In this document: one piece after another, positions 16,436-24,909 of the stretch
How the letters are laid out: each line of letters starts with the position of its first letter
How positions within the stretch are numbered: position 1 is the stretch's first letter
Assembly (NCBI RefSeq): GCF_000296215.2
Contig: NZ_CP013949.1
Coordinates: 1,791,501 to 1,855,500, forward strand
DNA from: Bradyrhizobium sp. CCGE-LA001
GTDB taxonomy: Bacteria > Pseudomonadota > Alphaproteobacteria > Rhizobiales > Xanthobacteraceae
Direction: 5' to 3'
DNA length: 64,000 nt
The notes under the pieces: generated by a model
What the model was told of the DNA's origin: nothing
The model's database searches: none
Seen by the model: the letters and a program-made list of their open reading frames with translations, nothing else
Translations under genes and position numbers: made by a program

Positions 16436-18342
16436 GGCGAGGCGCGCTGTTGGCTGAAGGGCAGTGTCAGGCGGAATGTCGCTCCCGAGCCGGGGATGCT
16501 CTCTGCCGACAACTGGCCGCCATGAGCTTCCACTGTCGTTCGGCAGATCGCAAGTCCCATGCCCATTCCACCGTGCTTGGTCGTAAAGAACGGATCGAAC
16601 AGGCGCGGCAGGTCGTCAGGGCTGATGCCGGGCCCGCTGTCCTGCACCGTGATGACGATGCTCTCCCCATCGGCGGTGCCGGTGCGTAGCGTGACGATGC
16701 GGGAACCGGATTGGCTCGACATGGCCTGGCCGGCATTGATCAGCAGATTGACGAGCACCTGTTGGAGTTGGATCCGGTCGCCACGGATCGGCGGCAGGCC
16801 AGGTTCCGTCTCGATGGCGAGGACGACGTCGTCCTTTGCGAACTCGCGGGCCACGAGGGAGGTGGCTTCCTCGATGATCTCGCTGATCTGCAGCTGATCC
16901 TTCTGGGGCGGTGCTTTCTTGAGGAAATTGCGGATGCGGGCCACGATCTCACTGGCTCGCCGGCCCTGAGCGACAACGTGGCCCATCGTGGTCGCGACCT
17001 CCTTCAGATCGGGCACGTCGCGCCGCAGCCACCGCAGGCCGGCTTCGCCGCTGGTGACGATCGCTGCCAGCGGCTGGTTCACCTCGTGGGCAATGGAGGC
17101 GCTGATCTCGCCCAAGGTGGCGACGCGCGCCGCATGCGCGAGATCCGCTTGCGCGGCGAGCAGCGCATCCTGCGCCTGCCTGCGCTCGGTGATATCGATG
17201 ACGAAGGCGAGCACGTTACGATCTCCATCCGGCTCGGCCGGAAAGGTGATCGTGAACAGCACGGGGACCTTGCGTCCGTCCAGCCTGACGATCTCAGTCT
17301 CGCCTTCGTAAAAGGGTTCGCCTTCGGCGAATGCCAGTAATGCGCCGAGAAAGCTGCGGTCGTTCTGGCCGAGGAGTTTGTCGACATTGGCGATGAAGGC
17401 CGAAGAGCCGTCCGCGCCTGCCATCTTCTGCATGGCCGGATTGACATCGGTGATTTTGGCGAGCCGGCGGGCAGAGCGGACGATATCGGGATGTCGCGCC
17501 AAATGATTGCGCAAGCCGGCGCCGCCAGTGTCCAGCGCGTTCAGCGTGGCCCGTACCTCGGTCCAGTCCTCCTCCACCACGCCGATCCGGCTTGCGTCGA
17601 ACATCCGGCGGTATCGCTGCTCGCTCTGCACCAGGGCGCTGTGCGCCGCCACGCGATCCGTGACGTCGGTGTGCGTTTCAAGCACGCCGACCGGCTTGCC
17701 GAGATGGTCGTGCTGCACGGCCCAGCGGGCATCGACCATGAGTGTAGCACCGTCCTTCGTGCGCTGCTCCACTCTGCCTTCCCAGCGGCCGGTCTCGAGC
17801 AGAACACGCTCGATTGCCTCTCGCTTGTCTGGATAGGTGGTCCGCAGCAACGCGTCGGCGGAGCGCCCGAGCGCATCACCGGCCGGCCAGCCATAGGTCT
17901 GCTCCGCGGCCTTGTTCCAGAAGCTGATCATGCCGGCGCGATCGCGGACGAAGATCATGTCATGCGAGAGGTTGAGCAGGCGCGCCTGCGCCGCCAGGCG
18001 GTTGGTTGCGGCATGGTTCTGCAGCGCCAGCAGCGTGGTGATGGTGATGGCCGCAAGGCTCACCACGGCACGAAGGGCCGGCGAGGCGATGTGCTGGAGA
18101 TCATGCGAGAGCAGATAGGCCGTGATCGTCAGCACCGCGCAGCCGCTCGCCGCGACCACGATGTCATTGCGCCGGTTCGTCCGCGCAGCGAGCAGTATCG
18201 CAACGACATAGAGAACGGCGACCGCGCCTTCGAGCGGCGTCAGGACATCGATGAGGAAAACCGCGAGGGCGAGGATTGCGGACCAGAACCGCAGGCCTGC
18301 GCGGCTCATGGACGAGCCCGTAACCCGATCAGGAGTCGTCAT
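16432..18342 (-). CDS. PAS-domain sensor histidine kinase (FixL/TodS-like class)
   Basis: 636 residues. Residues 20-110 hold about four membrane segments. A PAS domain spans about 120-230 (LSHDMIFVRDRAGMISFWNK), and a second, less regular PAS-like region runs to about 385 and ends FVIDITERRQAQ. The phospho-acceptor is His419 in ISASIAHEVNQPLAAI. The ATPase domain shows QQVLVNLLINAGQAM (N box), QDSGPGIS (G1) and GGMGMGLAI (G2). There is no visible haem-binding PAS signature, so oxygen sensing should not be assumed. It is the first gene of the kinase-regulator pair and runs away from the AraC gene at 18784. Confidence 0.94.
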   Translation of the reverse strand: MTTPDRVTGSSMSRAGLRFWSAILALAVFLIDVLTPLEGAVAVLYVVAILLAARTNRRNDIVVAASGCAVLTITAYLLSHDLQHIASPALRAVVSLAAITITTLLALQNHAATNRLAAQARLLNLSHDMIFVRDRAGMISFWNKAAEQTYGWPAGDALGRSADALLRTTYPDKREAIERVLLETGRWEGRVEQRTKDGATLMVDARWAVQHDHLGKPVGVLETHTDVTDRVAAHSALVQSEQRYRRMFDASRIGVVEEDWTEVRATLNALDTGGAGLRNHLARHPDIVRSARRLAKITDVNPAMQKMAGADGSSAFIANVDKLLGQNDRSFLGALLAFAEGEPFYEGETEIVRLDGRKVPVLFTITFPAEPDGDRNVLAFVIDITERRQAQDALLAAQADLAHAARVATLGEISASIAHEVNQPLAAIVTSGEAGLRWLRRDVPDLKEVATTMGHVVAQGRRASEIVARIRNFLKKAPPQKDQLQISEIIEEATSLVAREFAKDDVVLAIETEPGLPPIRGDRIQLQQVLVNLLINAGQAMSSQSGSRIVTLRTGTADGESIVITVQDSGPGISPDDLPRLFDPFFTTKHGGMGMGLAICRTTVEAHGGQLSAESIPGSGATFRLTLPFSQQRASP

Positions 18343-18783
18343 CGTCGCTGGTCGTCGTTCGCTTCATTCCAGCTGCGTTGATGCCGCGATTTTGTGGCGC
18401 CGACAACATCTGGCTGCGTGATTTTCGTGCTCTCTTGGAAGACCGCATGACCGGCCGGAGGCCGCGCGGCCAATGGGGCAGGCAATCTCTCGAAAAACAG
18501 CAATTCTCCGCGATTTTCCCCAGCGGTGGCGCGTCAACTTACCGCAGGTGCATGGCGCAGCGCCGTCGGTCGATTCGTCAATGCTTGGACGGTGTCCGGC
18601 CGCCGGTCAACTCAGCGGCCTCGCTGCGATCATACCTAGGTATGATGCGATCAACCCGAGAACCTATCGGTCCACCCGCGCGTAGAATGGAGCGCGCGGC
18701 CCCTCGAATTACTCTGCTCCCATGACGTTCGGACAACCCGGCCAGGCTTTCGCCGGATCGAAACGGGACAAGGAGCTTCGACG
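18343..18783. other. Divergent spacer between kinase operon and AraC gene
   Basis: 441 bases separate the two divergent starts. The only strong feature I see is the palindrome at 18629-18646. A short open frame on the plus strand (18378-18725) has a composition unlike a protein gene and no good ribosome site, so I do not call it. Promoters for both directions should lie here. Confidence 0.6.
18629..18646. promoter_or_regulatory. Perfect 18-bp palindrome, likely operator
   Basis: ATCATACCTAGGTATGAT is identical to its own reverse complement over 18 bases. It lies 138 bases before the AraC start and 287 bases before the kinase start. Dyad symmetry with a CCTAGG core fits a dimeric regulator such as the LuxR-type protein encoded at 15764-16435; that link is an inference. 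Confidence 0.6.
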
Positions 18784-19608
18784 ATGTCGCTACAGCTGTC
18801 ACAGCCGCTTACCACCAAGGATCATGCATTCGGCTCGATCGATGTCTCGGAGATCGACGGCAGCAGGCGCCGGCGCTCGGGATATTCCGGTCAGGCCGGC
18901 AAGGAGGGGACGACGATGTCTCTGGTTCACCTCGATGTTGCACTCGCCATCGAGGCGCCGGATATGCAGAGGTCCGCTCGCGAGTCCGGCTTCAGGGTGT
19001 CTGCCAAGCGGCTCGATCGGGAATGCGGTGCAGAGGAGTCCACGGATCCCGTGATGCGGCGGCTTTCGGACGCGCTCGCGGCGACCGAGATCATGCACCA
19101 TCCCCATTCGGCCATCCTCGCCGATGCGTTGCGTCTTGCCATTGTGACCCGCCGCGCCAGCGCACAGACCGTGACTCAGCGCAGTGAGGCCGAGCCCGAT
19201 AACGACGAGCGTGAAGGCCGTGCGTGCCGCACCGTGCGGTCGTTGCAGAAATGGCGCCTCAAGCGCGTGATGCAATATGTCGACGAAAATCTGGGCGCGA
19301 AGATCACGCTGGAGCAGCTCGCCGCCGTTGCCGGGCTCAGCCGGATGCACTTTGCCGCGCAGTTCCGGGCGGCGGTCGGCATGCGGCCTCACGAATTTCT
19401 GTTGAAGCGCCGGATCGAGCGTGCCCAGGAACTGCTGAAGCAAGGCGACGTCTCGCTGGTCGACACCGCCTTGACGGTGGGATTCCAGACCCAGGCGCAC
19501 TTCACGACGGTGTTCAAGCGGTTCGTCGGCGATACGCCCTATCAATGGCGCAGCGCCTATCTGGCGCAATTCATGCCGCTGCCGCGCGCGGAAGCTGTGC
19601 CGTCATGA
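18784..19608 (+). CDS. AraC-family transcriptional regulator (short sensing domain)
   Basis: 274 residues. The C-terminal domain has both helix-turn-helix units: LEQLAAVAGLSRMHFAAQFR, then VSLVDTALTVGFQTQAHFTT and VFKRFVGDTPYQWR. It shares most of these residues with the AraC protein at 10467-11540, so they are paralogues, but the N-terminal half is shorter and unlike a cupin sensor. The ATG at 18784 follows AAGGAG. Its position opposite the kinase operon suggests it is a target or co-regulator of that system, perhaps acting on the efflux genes. Confidence 0.88.
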   Translation: MSLQLSQPLTTKDHAFGSIDVSEIDGSRRRRSGYSGQAGKEGTTMSLVHLDVALAIEAPDMQRSARESGFRVSAKRLDRECGAEESTDPVMRRLSDALAATEIMHHPHSAILADALRLAIVTRRASAQTVTQRSEAEPDNDEREGRACRTVRSLQKWRLKRVMQYVDENLGAKITLEQLAAVAGLSRMHFAAQFRAAVGMRPHEFLLKRRIERAQELLKQGDVSLVDTALTVGFQTQAHFTTVFKRFVGDTPYQWRSAYLAQFMPLPRAEAVPS

Positions 19609-19814
19609 CCGAGATCGCAATTCAGCTGCTGATGTTGCCGCTGGCCGGCATCCACATGACGCCCGCGCACAACGAGGTCACGGGCTGGCTCGAAATTGCC
19701 CGTGCTCTTGGCAATTCCTACCGTCTGGCTTCTTCAGGGCTGGGGCTCGGCGCGCTCTATGGCCGCTTCATCTTCAGCTTCTGCAGAGCCACCGTCGCAG
19801 TTGTCGCGCGATAG
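19605..19814 (+). CDS. Possible small protein coupled to the AraC gene
   Basis: 69 residues, not recognised. The ATG overlaps the AraC stop codon (ATGA), a sign of translational coupling. The first ~18 residues are hydrophobic (IAIQLLMLPLAGIHM) and a second apolar stretch lies near 45-58. No motif or family is visible and the coding character is uncertain, so it may be a chance frame. Confidence 0.3.
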   Translation: MTEIAIQLLMLPLAGIHMTPAHNEVTGWLEIARALGNSYRLASSGLGLGALYGRFIFSFCRATVAVVAR

Positions 19815-19909
19815 CAGGCAACGGATCGGCCGATCGTGCGATCGGCCTGCAACGATGCAACGGCGGCGCAATACCCGAACGACGCCGGGCCGGAACGCGA
19901 ACCAGGAGA

Positions 19910-20173
19910 ATGATGATGGCGAGGCGACGACATGTGATTTCATCGCTGATGTTCGGCGGTGCGCTCGTTGCGATCATCGGCATTTCCGAGGCGACGCTCG
20001 AGCCGCCGGAGCCGTATGGCGACCGCTTCTGCCTCCTCGATGACGGGCATCAAACCTGCGGCTTTGCAACACTGGCCCTGTGCATGAAAAGCATAACGGG
20101 TGCGGAAGCGGAGTGCGTCCGTGAGGCCGCCGACGACAAGAACGCAGATCGGGCGGGTCGGCACGAGCATTGA
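19910..20173 (+). CDS. Small secreted Cys-containing protein, DUF3551-like
   Basis: 87 residues at most; the true start may be the second or third ATG in ATGATGATG, directly after an AGGAG site. Residues 10-27 form a signal peptide or anchor. The mature part has the spaced cysteines FCLLDDGHQTCGFATLALCM and AECVREA, the pattern of small DUF3551 proteins that are numerous in Bradyrhizobium. Those are periplasmic proteins of unknown role. Gene is probably real; function unknown. Confidence 0.65.
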   Translation: MMMARRRHVISSLMFGGALVAIIGISEATLEPPEPYGDRFCLLDDGHQTCGFATLALCMKSITGAEAECVREAADDKNADRAGRHEH

Positions 20174-20296
20174 GGCTGCGTCTGGCCGGGGCTACGATTG
20201 TCAAATCGTCCAAGTGCGCTCTCGCACAGCCGTTGGACGTCGGAGGAACGCTTCCTTCCGCTCCCCGTTAGCGGAACAAACGCCCGGAGCGCTCAC

Positions 20297-21154
20297 ATGA
20301 CCCATTATCCAAAACCCCCTTTTCCTGCGCAGCAGCAACCGATGCCCGGCTCGACCCGGGCGATGGATCCGAAGCCGGATCACGGCGAGGAGAGTTACAA
20401 GGGGGCGGGACGCCTGGCTGGAAAGAAAGCGATCATCACTGGCGGTGACAGCGGGATTGGCCGCGCCGTCGCGATCGCCTATGCGAGGGAAGGCGCCGAC
20501 ATCGTCATCTCCTATCTGAACGAGGACGAGGATGCCGGCGAGGTCAAGGCGCTGGTCAAGCGGGAGGGACGCAAAGCCGTCCTGATCCCCGGTGACATCC
20601 GCAATCCCGAGCATTGCCGCACCATCGTCCGGCGCACCGTCGAGGAACTCGGCGGCATCGACATCCTCGTCAACAATGCCGCTCATCAGGCGACGTTCAA
20701 GGATATTGCCGATATCAGCGACGAGGAATGGCAGCTCACGTTCGAGACCAACATCCACGCCATGTTCTATCTGACCAAGGCCGCCGTCCCGCATATGCGT
20801 CCCGGCGCGGCCATCGTGAACACGGCCTCGGTGAACTCCGACATGCCGAATCCCAGCCTGCTCGCCTATGCCACCACCAAGGGAGCCATCCAGAACTTCA
20901 CCGGCGGGCTTGCCCAGATGCTGGCGGAGAAGGGCATTCGGGTCAACGCCGTTGCTCCCGGTCCGATCTGGACGCCGCTGATTCCCTCCACGATGTCGGA
21001 GGACAGGGTCAAGAACTTCGGCAAGCAGGTCCCGATGCAGCGCGCCGGCCAGCCGGCCGAGCTCGCCACGGCCTATGTCATGCTCGCCGATCCGCTCTCG
21101 AGCTACACATCGGGGGCGACGCTCGCCGTCACCGGTGGCAAGCCGTTTATCTGA
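20297..21154 (+). CDS. SDR-family NAD(P)-dependent oxidoreductase (YghA-like)
   Basis: 285 residues. The Rossmann nucleotide motif is TGGDSGIGRA (TGxxxGIG), followed by NNAA, the catalytic Ser in NTASVNSD, and YATTK (YxxxK). A proline-rich N-terminal tail of about 35 residues with PGSTRAMDPKPDHGE is the mark of the YghA/general-stress-protein-39 branch of SDRs. The ATG at 20297 is chosen because it begins this tail; the longer frame has no family support. The substrate is unknown; related proteins are often induced by stress. Confidence 0.93.
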   Translation: MTHYPKPPFPAQQQPMPGSTRAMDPKPDHGEESYKGAGRLAGKKAIITGGDSGIGRAVAIAYAREGADIVISYLNEDEDAGEVKALVKREGRKAVLIPGDIRNPEHCRTIVRRTVEELGGIDILVNNAAHQATFKDIADISDEEWQLTFETNIHAMFYLTKAAVPHMRPGAAIVNTASVNSDMPNPSLLAYATTKGAIQNFTGGLAQMLAEKGIRVNAVAPGPIWTPLIPSTMSEDRVKNFGKQVPMQRAGQPAELATAYVMLADPLSSYTSGATLAVTGGKPFI

Positions 21155-21211
21155 CTCTCGGCATGCAAGAAGGCGTGACTGCGAGGAGGGCCCCCCGCGG
21201 TCGTGCCGGCC

Positions 21212-23002
21212 TCAGCTGCGATGCCACGCCGCCAGATTCCACGTGATGGTGTCCCATCCCGAAATGTCGATCATGAGATTGTTGACGCTGGCGTTGACGA
21301 TGTGCCGCGACAGCAGCGGCAGGAACACGTTGGCCCCGCAGAAGATCTCGTCAACCTTCATCAGCAGCGCGGCGCGTTTGGCGGGGTCGAGCTCGTTCTG
21401 CGCGGCCTTGTAGGCCTTGTCGGCTTCGGGATCGGAATAGCGCGAATTGTTGCGGCCCAGCCATTTGTTGTCCTTGGTGGCGATCTCCCAGGATACGCAC
21501 TGGTTCAGCAATCGCTCCGGATCGGGCTGCGGCTGCGTCGTATTGTACATCTCCATGTCGGCGTAGAATTTCGAATAGGTGTCGGGATTGCCGACGTCCG
21601 ATGAGAAGAACACCGATGCCGTGACCGCCTTGATCTCGATGTCGATGCCGGCCTTCTGACAAGCCTGCTTGATGATGGCCTGAGTCTTCTGCCGCGGGGC
21701 GTTTGTGGAGGTCTGGAAGACGTATTTGAGCCTCTTGCCGTCCTTCTCGCGGATGCCGTCCGCGCCCCTGGTCCAGCCGGCCTCGTCGAGGATCTTGTTG
21801 GCCTTGTCGATGTCGAACTCGTATTTCAGCTTGGGAGACTTGAACTGCTTGGGCGCGTTGACGAAGCTCGCGGTTGCGATGGCGCCGCGTCCGTAGATGA
21901 ACTTCTGGATCGAATCGCGGTCGATTAGGAGATTGATCGCGCGGCGAACGGCAGGATCTGACAGCGTCGGGTGCTTGGTCTTGACGCTCGAACGCTCGCC
22001 GTCGACCTCGGTCCAGGGATCCGTCGTGTTGAGGATGATGAATTCGACATTGCCGGAAGGCGTGATGTCGAGCTTGCCTTTGCCGCCCGCCTCCATGCGC
22101 TTGAGGACTTCCTCCTCCACCTGCATGTTCCAGGCAAAGTCGTACTCGGCAGTCTGCAACACTGCGCGCGCCGCGGAGACCGCGTCGCCGCCGCCCTTGA
22201 CCTCAAGCGTGTCGAAATGCGGTTGATTCTTGATGTGATAATCGGGATTGCGTTCGGCGCGGATCAGGTCGCCCGGCTTGAACTCGACGAACTTGTACGG
22301 ACCGGTGCCGACCGGCTTCAGATTCGCCGGCGCCTCGCGCGACTTGGCGCCGACATAGTCGCCGAAATGATGCTTCGGCAGGATCTGGCCGACCGAGCCG
22401 CCGACGAAGGGATCGGCCCAGAACGGCGTTGGCGCCTTGAAGATCACCTTGACGGTGTAGTCGTCGATCTTCTCGACCTTGATGTCCTTGTACGATCCCG
22501 TCGTATAGGCCGCGGTCGCGAGGTCCGCGGCGTATTGCCAGGTGAAGACGACGTCGTCGGCGGTGAAAGGCTTGCCGTCATGCCACTTGACGCCCTGCTT
22601 GAGCTTCCAGGTCACGCTCATGCCGTCTGCCGCAATGCCGCCGTTTGCCTTCGCCGGAGCCTCGGCGGCAAGGCAGGGGATGAGGTTGCCGTCCTTGTCC
22701 CAGCCGGCGAGCGGCTCAAAGAAGATTCGCGAGGCGATCTGGTCCTTGGTGCCGATCGCGAAATGCGGATTGAGCAAGGTCGGGGCCTGCCAGAGCAGGA
22801 TCTTGAGCGGGCCACCGCCGCCGGCCTTGGTCGGTTTGTATGGGAGCCTGGCGTCGGCCATCGCCACGTCGTGCCAGACCAGGATCTGGCTCGCGATCGG
22901 CGCGGTTATCCCGATCGCGGCAACGCGCTGGATGAAGGAGCGTCGCGACAGCGTGCCTTGCTTCACCTCCGCGATCAGATTGCGGATGTCCTTCTCGTTC
23001 AT
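21212..23002 (-). CDS. ABC transporter substrate-binding protein, family 5 (peptide/opine-like), Tat signal
   Basis: 596 residues from the ATG at 23002, which has GGGGAGC just upstream. The N-terminus carries a Tat-type signal (SRRSFIQRVAAIGITAPIA). The rest is a DppA/OppA-type fold with WKLKQGVKWHDGKPFTADD near residue 140 and the usual C-terminal lobe. It would capture an oligopeptide, opine or similar solute in the periplasm. No permease or ATPase genes of this transporter class are adjacent, so it is an orphan here. The gene converges with the SDR gene. Confidence 0.92.
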   Translation of the reverse strand: MNEKDIRNLIAEVKQGTLSRRSFIQRVAAIGITAPIASQILVWHDVAMADARLPYKPTKAGGGGPLKILLWQAPTLLNPHFAIGTKDQIASRIFFEPLAGWDKDGNLIPCLAAEAPAKANGGIAADGMSVTWKLKQGVKWHDGKPFTADDVVFTWQYAADLATAAYTTGSYKDIKVEKIDDYTVKVIFKAPTPFWADPFVGGSVGQILPKHHFGDYVGAKSREAPANLKPVGTGPYKFVEFKPGDLIRAERNPDYHIKNQPHFDTLEVKGGGDAVSAARAVLQTAEYDFAWNMQVEEEVLKRMEAGGKGKLDITPSGNVEFIILNTTDPWTEVDGERSSVKTKHPTLSDPAVRRAINLLIDRDSIQKFIYGRGAIATASFVNAPKQFKSPKLKYEFDIDKANKILDEAGWTRGADGIREKDGKRLKYVFQTSTNAPRQKTQAIIKQACQKAGIDIEIKAVTASVFFSSDVGNPDTYSKFYADMEMYNTTQPQPDPERLLNQCVSWEIATKDNKWLGRNNSRYSDPEADKAYKAAQNELDPAKRAALLMKVDEIFCGANVFLPLLSRHIVNASVNNLMIDISGWDTITWNLAAWHRS

Positions 23003-23117
23003 CGGATGCTCCCCACGCTTGAAAGTTGTCACCGGCCGTGACGCACTCTAGCTCAGGAGGGGAGCATGGGGGAGTCGAAGATGTCGCAGCGAGACGGCGC
23101 AACCTCGTCCGCGACCG

Positions 23118-23143
23118 TGGCGGCTCCGCAGGGGGAGCCGCCA
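23118..23143 (-). terminator. Hairpin after the DUF892 gene
   Basis: TGGCGGCTCC pairs with GGAGCCGCCA in a 10-bp stem with a 6-base loop, starting 8 bases after the DUF892 stop in minus-strand order. No U-run follows, so termination is plausible but not certain. Confidence 0.4.
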
Positions 23144-23151
23144 TCTCGTCG

Positions 23152-23682
23152 TCACGCGGCGTTGGAAGCCTTTGCGTCGGAAGCCTTGGCATTGACGCCC
23201 TTGCGCAGCGCCACCGTGTTGAGCTTGGTGTTCGCGGCCTTCTCCTCGTTCAGATTGGTGGTGAGGAAGCGCACGATCTCGTCGTGGCCGAGCTCCTCGG
23301 CCCATGCGATCAGCGTGCCGTAGCGGCACATCTCATAGTGCTCGACGGCCTGCGCGTTCGCGACGATGGCGGCATCCAGCACGGCCTTGTCCTCGATCTC
23401 GCCGGCGGTCTCGTCGGCCTCCTTGATGAGACCGTCGATGGCCGGGCAGTGGGTTCCGCTCGCCTCCTTGCCGAGCTTGGCGAACACCTTCTCGAGCCGT
23501 TCGACCTGCTTGCGCGTCTCCTCCAGATGCGCCTTCAGGCCGGCGACGAGGTCCCTGTTGGTGGCCTTCTCGATCATCGTCGGCAGCGATTTCAAGATCT
23601 GCTGTTCGGCATAGTAGATGTCCTGGAGGCCGTGGATCAGCAAGTCCTCCATCGATTTGATATCCTTGGTAAAGAAACCCAT
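23152..23682 (-). CDS. DUF892 ferritin-like protein (YciE/YciF family)
   Basis: 176 residues, typical for the family. The N-terminal SMEDLLIHGLQDIYYAEQQI is the family hallmark, and acidic and histidine residues in LKAHLEETRKQVERLEKVF and VEHYEMCRYGTLIAWAEELG fit the diiron four-helix bundle. Such proteins are usually stress-induced, often through the general stress sigma factor EcfG in alphaproteobacteria. The C-terminus is short and rich in Ala, Ser and Lys. It runs the same way as the family-5 binding protein, 149 bases upstream of that gene's start. Confidence 0.93.
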   Translation of the reverse strand: MGFFTKDIKSMEDLLIHGLQDIYYAEQQILKSLPTMIEKATNRDLVAGLKAHLEETRKQVERLEKVFAKLGKEASGTHCPAIDGLIKEADETAGEIEDKAVLDAAIVANAQAVEHYEMCRYGTLIAWAEELGHDEIVRFLTTNLNEEKAANTKLNTVALRKGVNAKASDAKASNAA

Positions 23683-23989
23683 AAAAAGACTCCTGTTCTA
23701 CAATGATGGCAGTGGAACGCCGCAGGCCGGCAGCTGTTCCCGTCCGAGCGAGCGACATGCCTGCAATCCGGCGGGCAACGCAGAGGAACATTCTGCGAAG
23801 TGCTCGGGGCGGCCATGGGACACTTGAGGTTCTGATCGAGAGCGCCTGCGAATTCGTTTCCCGTTTGCCGCCGAATGGAGAAGGCGTGCCCGCGACAGGC
23901 GCCTAATATGGATTTCCATTTCATTGATTTCGCACTGCAGAGAAGCGAATACGGTTCCATCGATTTCCGAAGATTGCACGGAGACCAAG

Positions 23990-24772
23990 ATGTCGTTTCG
24001 CTCACCGCTGATCCTCTCGATCCTGCTCGCTGCCTGGTCCGCCGCCGCGAGCGCCGAGACCATCAAAATCGGCGTCACGCCGGGACCGCACGCGCAAATC
24101 CTGGAGGCGGTGAAGCCGATCGCGGCCAAGCAGGGCCTCGACCTCCAGCTGATCGAGTTCTCCGACTACGTCGTGCCCAACGCTGCGCTCGATGCCGGCG
24201 AGATCCAGGCCAATTCGTTCCAGAACCAACCTTACCTGGACAATCAGAAGGCCGACCGCGGCTACAAGATCGAGGCTGTCGCGCTCACCGTGAACTTCCC
24301 GATCGGCGTCTATTCGAAGAAGCACAAGGCCTTCGCCGACATCCCCGAGGGCGGCAAGGTCTCCATCCCAAATGATCCGACCAATGGCGGCCGCGTGCTG
24401 TTGCTGCTGCGCGACAAGGGCGTGATCAAGCTGAAGGACGGCACCGGCTTCAAGCCGACGGTGCTCGACATCACCGACAATCCCAAGAAGCTGAAATTCA
24501 TCGAGGTCGATGCGGCGCAGGCGCCGCGCGCGCTGGACGACGTCGATGCCGCCGCGATCAACACCAATTACGCAACTCAGGCGGGCCTCGATCCCGTCAA
24601 GGACCCGATCCTGCGCGAGGACCCGAAGGGCCCCTATGTCAACCTGATCGCCGTTCGCACCGCGGACAAGGACAAGCCCTGGGTCAAGACTCTCGTGGAC
24701 AGCTATCGCACGCCGGAGGTCAAGGAGTTCGTCCTGACCAAGTTCAAGGGCGCGGTGCTGCCGAGCTGGTAG
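23990..24772 (+). CDS. metQ: MetQ/NlpA-family substrate-binding protein
   Basis: 260 residues. A signal peptide (about 1-22, ending AAASAET) without a lipobox cysteine is followed by the NlpA fold: IKIGVTPGPHAQILEAVKPI, then QANSFQNQPYLDNQ and VSIPNDPTNGGRVLLLL, all standard for methionine-binding MetQ proteins. The ATG at 23990 follows CGGAGA; the frame opens 22 codons earlier without support. The transporter's ATPase and permease (MetN, MetI) are absent nearby, and a flavin monooxygenase follows after 137 bases. The ligand could be methionine or another sulfur compound. Confidence 0.9.
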   Translation: MSFRSPLILSILLAAWSAAASAETIKIGVTPGPHAQILEAVKPIAAKQGLDLQLIEFSDYVVPNAALDAGEIQANSFQNQPYLDNQKADRGYKIEAVALTVNFPIGVYSKKHKAFADIPEGGKVSIPNDPTNGGRVLLLLRDKGVIKLKDGTGFKPTVLDITDNPKKLKFIEVDAAQAPRALDDVDAAAINTNYATQAGLDPVKDPILREDPKGPYVNLIAVRTADKDKPWVKTLVDSYRTPEVKEFVLTKFKGAVLPSW

Positions 24773-24909
24773 GCAGTCTGCCCAGTCCGGCTTCAGTGCG
24801 GGGACGATCCCGGCGGGCAGCCTTGCGTATGAGCCTTGCGCAATGCCCGCTTGTCTGGACCTGCGGCAACCGACATCATCGGGGCCCATCCTCGCCCGAC
24901 AGGGGTCGT

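Noticed and set aside
18378..18725. 115-codon plus-strand ORF in the kinase-AraC spacer
   Set aside because: Arg-rich composition, no ribosome site, and it runs through the palindrome; better read as regulatory DNA.
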